The notes below the pieces were generated by a model. It saw nothing but the letters and a program-made list of their open reading frames with translations, ran no database searches and was not told the DNA's origin. The translations under genes and the position numbers were made by a program. This document shows positions 57,208 through 64,000 of a DNA stretch of 64,000 nucleotides, in pieces. Origin of the DNA: Sambucus nigra (taxonomy: Eukaryota; Streptophyta; Magnoliopsida; Dipsacales; Adoxaceae); assembly GCA_949130495.1 (NCBI GenBank), contig OX422207.1, positions 785,902,384 to 785,966,383 on the forward strand, read 5' to 3'. Within the stretch, counting starts at the first letter, position 1. Each line of letters begins with the position of its first letter.

Positions 57208-58174
57208 TGTAATACCCCTTGGTGTATCAATTCGTATATCGTTTGGCCTATCCACCTCCTTATACCTAACCCCAGACATGTAGTCACAATTGAATTGAAT
57301 TGTTTTAAGTTGTTACATTTGAATTATATCGTGATGCATATTGTTTTGAATGTATATTGGCATTATCTCTATTTTATTTGGATATATGATGTTTGAACAA
57401 GTACAACGTTGCTATAACATGTACAAATATACTGCTGGACAGTTGAAGTGGTCATACTGCCCAGTAGATTTTGTTTTAATTCTGCCTAAAATTGTCACGG
57501 TCATTGACCGTGGCAAGTCCGTGATAAGTGTTATTTGTCACGGACCTGTCACGGTCAATGACCGTGATAATTTTTTTAAAGATTTTCACGGGTTTGTCTC
57601 AGTCTTTGACTGTGAAAAAACTTGTCAAGGTCAAAGACCGTGACAAGTCTAATGAACTTGTCATGGTCAATGACCATGACAAGTTCGTGATAATAAAAGT
57701 TATCACCCCCAAACTTTTCACGATTATTGACCTTGACAAGTTAGACTTGTCACGGTCATTGATCGTGACAATTCGATAAATTTGGTGTAGTGCTCGTACT
57801 TTTATGAATATTTACATTACATGAGTGGATGTAATTGAATAGTTTAAGAATTTAAAGCAAAAAAGATGGACTAATTATATTTCACGTCTCAGGTGAATAA
57901 AAGCGACAGGTGATGTTATTTTATGCGAAAAACACATGTGGAGATATGTTGGGTTTAAGACGTGATTTTTTTATTAGTGACTCGGATGGGAATTTTGAGT
58001 GCATGGTTGGTCTCTAAAGGGCCGAGATAGTAAAAATAGAGTACTCAGGGATAGTGTTTGGGTTTCGGAGACTTTTTGGATTAGTAGGGACTCAAATTGG
58101 TGTATACGAGTCAATTTTGGGTTTAATAAGGGATAAGCCTTATTTCTCTCTAATTAGGGCGTGGGAGAAAGAAA
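57208..58174 (+). repeat. LTR3 of array B, interrupted
   Basis: TGTAATACCCC follows the polypurine tract. After a 574-bp insertion it continues from 57793 (CTCGTACTTTTATGAATAT) parallel to LTR1 from 19755. It is cut at 58174 by element C, so its remainder should be beyond the window. Confidence 0.87.
57219..57792 (+). mobile_element. Truncated, inverted relative of the CACTA element
   Basis: The sequence is the reverse complement, with changes, of the left end of the CACTA element (51742 to about 52240). It has the same GTCACGGTCATTGACCGTGAC-like palindromes and ends TTTGGTGTAGTG, a full CACTA terminus. Its other end is missing: the match starts abruptly at TTGGTGTATCAATTCG. CCC before and CTC after may be a mutated 3-bp duplication. 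Short frames over it are readings of the palindromes. Confidence 0.82.
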
Positions 58175-61162
58175 GTGTGACACCCCGCCTAATTAAATAC
58201 CGGGCGATCACTCCTTTATTAAATTAAATCAAGGTTAACAGTTGGTTCATTCTCAGCATTACTGTCGATAAAAATAAATTTTCCAATTTAACACCCTAAA
58301 TAATTAAGCTAAGTGTCAAAAACATTTTTTTCATACAAACTTCCAAATTTTACTTAAAGAAAAAGATTTATTTATATAAAACAACATTTCTACAATTAAG
58401 AATCACACCACGATATACCAAATAATATAATACATTCGTCAATCGAATGCCAACATATGAAAACTAAAATCACAAGTCCATACTGAATAAATCCCAAAGA
58501 ACAATACTGGAAATGACTGAAATATAAATGTCCCGATAACAAATAAATAATGGAAAGGGCGACACGTGCCCAATAAATGAGAGTGCTAGAAGTGGAGTCA
58601 ATAAAAGAAGCCGTCTACTCAAGTGACCTGCAACTCCCACCTAAGCTGCAGCACGTTCCTCTCAAGGGATCCTAAGCAAGACGCCCCTGTGGCTGGGCAC
58701 CTGAAAATATACATATATATACAAGAGAGAGAGAGAAAAAGAAATGGGTCAGAGCCCGAAAGTGTGTTTGATTTTAAAATACGTTTAGCAAGTATTTAAA
58801 TTGATACAGGCCAATGCAATAACATATTAGTACGTCACTCTCTTGAGAAAATACTCACCTCTCTTCTAATGTGCACACCTATCGCACTAACCTTCCCCAC
58901 GGTTTCTTATCATTTAACGCACTAGTCTTTCTAAAAGATTTAACTTAACTTAGATTACTCGCAAGATTTATAATTCACGACTCCATTTTAAAAAGAATGT
59001 TCCAAACAGTAATCAAAGTCCTCCTTTTTAACTTTATAAAATCAATAAAGTTTTACAGTGACATCTTATACTTTTTCAAAACAAGCATTTAATGATTTGA
59101 GTCAACAACCATGTCCTACTTATCAAATCTCAGTAGACAGTTTCAAATATCATAATCTCATATATATATTAACTACTCGTATAATATATATATATATATA
59201 ACAGCACCCCGAATAAAACTATGGTGCATGCATACTTCCACTATCCAAACCCCATACCACTCAAATCAAGGGGAATACAAATTCGGAATCACTCTCGAAT
59301 TGTATTAACACATATACAAATAATATCGAGGCGAAGCATAGATTCCAAGTCTCTAAGAGGATGGCACATACTCGCGTCTCTTAGGACCGTCTGAACTATC
59401 AATTCGATAGCCTGTACCAAGGATATCTATCTTCTAGGGTACAAGTCAATATCCCCCATAAAGGTCCCATCGAGATAAGACTGTCCCAGCGCGGAAACCT
59501 CAAGGATAGCAAGTAGCGCGGTATGTTTTTCACATGTATATAATATATGTACACACAATCATATAAATATACAACTTTATCATATTAACATAGGTTCTTC
59601 ACGTTACCCATAATTATACCATTTATCCTAAATTTCACATTTATAGAAATACGTATAAGGTTTCGTTCCTAACCTTAACTCGAAGGGTTTTCTCACTTAT
59701 TACCTAACACTCGTGGGCTATATCCTCACAAATCTAAATTTCAGTAAGTGTCTTTATTAGGTTCCAACGTAACTCTCTTACGCACCTCACCCTTTAAATT
59801 CATAAATCTATTAACCTAAAGTAAATATCCCATAAATACCATTTTCGTTAAAGATTAAAGGTTCCAACATTTATTCATATCCCCTACTGGTCATCAATGT
59901 CTCCCAAATCAATTTATCAAGAGTGCCCAAGAATTATATCACGACAATTTGAATTTAACGCATTTAAAGAGGGAATTAGGAGTCTGTCAGGAGGGGTCGA
60001 TTGATCGAAGCTTGGGGCTCGATCGATCGAAGCTCTAGGCTCGATCGATCGATCAAGCAGGTCTGGGCAAAATTCTGCAGAATGCAGTTACGGGTTTCAT
60101 CCAACTTCTTCATCTAAAACGATGTGTTTCCATTCTAATCGCCCCAAAAATCCTACTATCATCATTATAACATTATACCAGGTGTTTATAACGTAAAGCA
60201 TGCGTGTAACTATCATTAAACATAGATAATTAACTCAAAATCCCATCTAATCATCAAGAACCCTAGAGTTTTCCTAAAACAAGGTTCTAATCTGTTTTTA
60301 CCAGAAATTCCTTCTAATTTAACATCAAAATTTCATGGGTTATATTCCTCTACATGGCAAGGGTTCCAGAATTTCCAAATTATCAAAACTACATGCATTA
60401 TCCTAACACAATTTGAGTTTTCTTCCATAGTTTCCATCTCTAAACAATCCTAGACTAATATAAATATTGCATTAACGAAAATAAGCAAGTCAAATACTTG
60501 CCTAGGATTTTTGGTATGCAGATTTCCGGATGATTTTGGTATGACTGCGTTCCTTGTCTCACGATCTACGCGGTGGTGGTGGTGGCGGTGAAATCCGGTG
60601 GCTTTTTGGCCTTGAATTTGCCTTGGAGCTCTCTCCTCTCTTCTCCAATAGCCGTCACTTGATTTCTGAAAGTTCTAACCCTAAAAGGCTAACCTAATGG
60701 CTGAAATTCGTGGGTTTAATTACCCAATTATGTAAAATGACTAAAATGCCCTCCCGGGGTACTAATTAGGCCTAAAAACGCCCCGAGACCCAAACAAAAC
60801 CCCCGGGTACACTTTTCTGACTATATCAACCCTTCCGGACGCGTTGGCTCACTCAAAACGACCATACGAACAACTTATAAAATATTCACTTTTTATTTAA
60901 CAAAATTAGTCCCGACGTGACACGGGCACGTCCCAACTTAAATTTCCGAAATAGTCATTTAATTCACTTATGACATTCAATATAACCAATATAGTATATC
61001 ACTATGCTCATTAGTAATATTCAACAAGTTTCCCATAATTACTAACTCTCGTCACGTTAATAATTATAACATAATTAATTTCCGGATTTTTATTAAATAA
61101 TCATTCTCATTAAATTTAATAAGTCCCCAAATTAATATAGCATAAAAATACGGGGTATTACA
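58175..61162 (-). repeat. 3' LTR of element C
   Basis: The 2988-bp LTR reads TGTGACACCCCG...GGGTATTACA on the plus strand, that is TGTAATACCCC...GGTGTCACA on the element strand. It contains the shared gypsy blocks (about 60770-60875 and 58680-58755), a GATC dyad cluster (59996-60055) and short TA runs near 59160-59200. Only one LTR is in view. Confidence 0.9.
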
Positions 61163-61174
61163 TACTTCCCCCTA
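61163..61174 (-). promoter_or_regulatory. Polypurine tract of element C
   Basis: The minus strand reads TTAGGGGGAAGTA before the LTR. The palindrome GAATTTCG-GGA-CGAAATTC lies just upstream (61181-61199), identical to that of element A. Confidence 0.9.
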
Positions 61175-61199
61175 ATAACGGAATTTCGTCCCGAAATTC

Positions 61200-61456
61200 A
61201 GAAAATTAGGCATACCTGGTAAAAACAACTCTGGGTATCTCTCGCGTATATCTGCCTCGCACTCCCAAGTGGATTCCTCCACATTATGATGCTCCCACTA
61301 GACTCGCACAAGTGGAACTATTTTCGACCTCAATCTCCTCTCACTATAGTCTAGAATAGCCACTGGTCTCTCCTCGTAAGAGCTATCAGACTGTAAATCT
61401 ATCTCATCTATCGCAATGTGAGTATAGGCCATATCATCCCGAAGATATCGTCTTAA
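61200..61456 (-). pseudogene. Chromodomain of element C, with TAG
   Basis: In frame with the integrase part the minus strand reads [11 protein letters not shown], then TAG (61298-61300), then [19 protein letters not shown] and YPELF. Element A has CAG (Gln) at the TAG position. TAG at 61457-61459 separates the segment from integrase. The chromodomain is therefore not made as part of pol. Confidence 0.85.
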
Positions 61457-62344
61457 CTACGAGATGTGGAATACATCGTGGATGCGATGTAAATGTTCTG
61501 GCAATCCCAACCTGTATGCAACCGGCCCAATCCTCTCTATGATGGGAAATGGTCCCACATACCTCGGGGCTAATTTCCCCTTCTTCCCGAACCTCATCAC
61601 TCCCTTCATAGGAGATACACGCAATAACACTTGATCTCCCACATTAAACTCCCGGAAGAACCGTTTCACATCGGTGTAGCTCTTCTGCCTGTCCTGGGCT
61701 ACCCGAATACGACTCCTGATTATCTCAATCCTTGCGGAGGTCTCCTGAATCACTTCTGGTCCTAGCAACTTGTTGTCCCCCACCTCAATCCAACAAGTTG
61801 GAGAACGACAAGGCCTGCCATACAAAGCCTCAAATGGAGCCATACCAATCGTAAACTGATAAGAGTTTTTATAAGCAAACTCTACCAGTGGAAGATGTGG
61901 CTCCCAACCTCCTCCAAAATCGAGGACACACATGCGTAGCATATCCTCTAACATCTGATTAGTACGCTCTGTCTGTCCATCTGTCTGTGGGTGGTAAGCT
62001 GAACTCAACCTCAACTCAGTACCCATAGCCTCCTGAAAACTTTCCCAGAAACGTGACACAAAAATCTTGTCTCTATCTGATACAATATTCAGGGGCACCC
62101 CGTGTAATCTGACAATCTTAGCAATGAACAATTGAGCATACTGACCCGTAGTATAATCTGTCCGCACTGGCAGAAAATGAGCCACTTTGGTCAAACGGTC
62201 TACAATCACCCAGATAGAATCGTGGCCCCGCTGTAATGTAGGCAACCCTGTAACGAAATCCATGGAAAAACTCTCCCACTTCCACGCGGGTACTTCCAAC
62301 GGCTGAAGCAATCCTGACGATTTCTGGTGGTCCACCTTCACCAG
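61457..62344 (-). pseudogene. Integrase core and C-terminus of element C
   Basis: The minus-strand frame carries the integrase core: SMDFVTGLP, then [10 protein letters not shown], then [10 protein letters not shown] with the D-D-E residues intact, and the GPF/Y module [17 protein letters not shown]. It supplies the reference showing that element A lost bases at its frameshift (GKKGKLAPRY here). TAG codons bound it on both sides (62345-62347 and 61457-61459); the first replaces CAG of element A in CATCQLVK. Confidence 0.9.
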
Positions 62345-63049
62345 CTAGCAGGTAGAACACTTGGACACAAACTCAGCGATGTCCTTCTTCATCTCACTCC
62401 ACCAGTATTGACGCCTCATGTCCTGGTACATTTTATCACCTCCCAGATGTTCTGCAAATCGGGACCCGTGAGAATGAGTCATCACTTCATGACGTAACTC
62501 CGCGCCTTCTGGAACCACCAATCTCCCATTAAATCTCAAACCTCCATCAGAACTAACAGAATAGGACTCAGCACCCTCGGCTAGAAGTCGCACAATCTGC
62601 TCCTGGAAAAACGGGTCTGTAGTCTGTGCATGTATCACCCTCGTAACAATCTCGGGTGTGACTGACATCACGGATATGAAAGAATGTGCCACTGCGTCCT
62701 GGTGACCCAACTCCTTCCACTTTGCCTTCCAGATGTCCGCTACATCGTCTACCGGTCTACGTCTCAACGCATCAGCAACTACGTTGGCCTTCCCCGGATG
62801 ATATTGTATATCAAACTGGTAGTCCTTCACAAACTCTAGCCATCTGCGCTGACGCATATTCAGCTCTCGCTGAGTGAACAGGTACTGCAGTGACTTATGG
62901 TCTGTGAACAAACGAAATTTCTCGCCCAATAAGTAGTGCCTCCAAATTCTCAATGCAAAGACGACCGCTGCTAACTCCAGGTCGTGGGTGGAGTAATTCT
63001 TCTCATGCGGCTTAAGCTTGCGGGAAGCAAAAGCTATAGCCTTCTCTTC
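62345..63049 (-). pseudogene. RNase H and integrase zinc finger of element C
   Basis: The frame reads [35 protein letters not shown] and NVVADALRRRP (RNase H end), then the HHCC finger [17 protein letters not shown] to FVSKCSTC, where TAG (62345-62347) follows. Upstream, TAG at 63050-63052 cuts it from RT at VLQ-stop-E; element A has Gln-Gln there. RNase H wording is intact apart from the stop. Confidence 0.9.
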
Positions 63050-64000
63050 CTACTGAAGTACTCCCCCAAGTCCCCGTAAGGACGCATCGGTATAAACTAG
63101 GTACTCCACACCCGGTTTCGGTAAGGCAAGGACTGGTGCTGAAGTAAGCTTGTCTTTCATCTCGTCGAAAGCCAATTGACAAGCGTCATCCCAAACATAT
63201 GGTACCCCTTTGCGAGTCAGATTCGTCAATGGACCCGCTATTTTGGAGAATCCCCGAATGAATCTCCTGTAGTATTCGGCTAATCTCAAGAAACTACGCA
63301 CTTCTGTCGGTGTCGTGGGCTGTCCCCACTCCCTCACCGCTGACACTTTGCTCGGGTCAACTGCAATCCCCTGTTCAGAAATAACATGGCCCAAGAACTG
63401 TACCTCTCGCAACCAGAATACACACTCATCGTACTTAGCATACAACTGATGCTCTCGTAGAGTCTGAAGAACTTGCCTCAAGTGCTCGGCATGCTCCTCC
63501 TCGGAATGTGAATATATCAAGATATCATCTATGAAGACGATGACGAACTGATCCAAGAACTCTCTGAATACTCGGTTCATCAAGTCCATGAAAACGGCTG
63601 GGGCATTTGTGAGTCCGAACGGCATCACCCTGAACTCATAGGACCCATATCTCGACAAGAAGGCAGTCTTTGAAACATCCTGCTCTCTAATACGTAACTG
63701 ATGGTACCCCGACCTCAGATCTATCTTCGAAAAGAAAGTTGCTCCCCTCAACTGGTCGAACAGATCATCGATTTGAGGCAACGGATATTTATTCCGTATC
63801 GTGACCTTGTTCAATTCACGGTAGTCCACACACAATCTCAGTGAACCATCTCTTTTCTTCACAAACAAGACTGGAGCGCCCCAAGGTGAGGTACTCCTAC
63901 GAATGAAGCCCTGACCTAACAGTTGCTCTATCTGATCCCGTAGCTCTCGCATCTCTGCCGGAGCCATATGGTACGGTGCGCGTGCTATAGGTCTCGTATC
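63050..64000 (-). pseudogene. Reverse transcriptase of element C, cut by window edge
   Basis: The minus-strand frame from the window edge reads [57 protein letters not shown] and catalytic [10 protein letters not shown], then the RNase H start [14 protein letters not shown] and TAG. All RT catalytic residues visible in element A are kept. Protease and gag lie beyond the window. Confidence 0.92.

Larger units (their letters stand above)
58175..64000 (-). mobile_element. Tekay/Del-type Ty3/gypsy element C, cut by window edge
   Basis: The element starts with its 3' LTR (58175-61162), then polypurine tract, chromodomain, integrase, RNase H and RT on the minus strand up to the edge. Pol is close in sequence to element A (RT nearly identical in wording), but the LTRs differ clearly, so it is a sister family. 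Four TAG codons interrupt the pol frame within the window. The left flank is GAAAG; the matching duplication is outside. It is inserted in LTR3 of array B. Confidence 0.93.

Noticed and set aside
57350..57779. Two plus-strand frames with DRDKS-like repeats as a repeat protein
   Set aside because: The repeat comes from the GTCACGGTCATTGACC palindromes of a CACTA end.

Overview
The window is plant nuclear DNA, probably from a flowering plant (I favour a eudicot, without proof). It is a nested pile of transposable elements of the kind found in heterochromatin. I found no intact host gene, rRNA, tRNA or CRISPR. The plant assignment rests on several transposon groups typical of plants: chromodomain Ty3/gypsy (Tekay/Del type), Tat-type gypsy, Sirevirus-type Ty1/copia, CACTA DNA elements, foldback MITEs and a gene-capturing Helitron. 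The captured fragments resemble plant SAE1, VPS20 and BAHD genes.

Layout, left to right. Bases 1-4100 hold a decayed Tat-type gypsy element on the minus strand (gag, protease and reverse transcriptase relics) with a degenerate tandem repeat of about 175 bp at its end. Bases 4138-5087 and 15871-19743 are two halves of an old Ty1/copia element. It is split by a complete, young Tekay-type element (5088-15870) with two 2963-bp LTRs, a GGATA target duplication, gag, pol and a chromodomain. Bases 19744-58174 are a tandem gypsy array, LTR-internal-LTR-internal-LTR. Its internal regions of about 4.2 kb carry no recognisable pol, so it looks like a large non-autonomous (LARD-like) derivative.

That array is itself full of insertions. 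LTR1 holds a 169-bp insertion, a 426-bp MITE, two foldback MITEs in TA microsatellites and a probable 8.6-kb minus-strand Helitron (23273-31858) carrying pieces of at least three cellular genes. The first internal region holds a 9.8-kb Sirevirus (33097-42912, TSD GAGAT). The second holds a 4.4-kb CACTA element (51742-56135, TSD CTT; the paralogous internal copy shows the empty site). LTR3 holds a truncated inverted relative of that CACTA element. From 58175 to the right edge a second Tekay-type element runs on the minus strand and leaves the window.

The proteins are those of mobile elements: Gag, protease, reverse transcriptase, RNase H, integrase and chromodomain for the retroelements, and a Transposase_24-like protein for CACTA. 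Nearly every reading frame is broken. Several breaks in the Tekay-type elements are TAG where the relative has CAG, as expected from deamination of methylated CHG sites. The least expected items are the multi-gene capture by the Helitron, the three-LTR array, and sequence blocks shared by the LTRs of otherwise different gypsy families.
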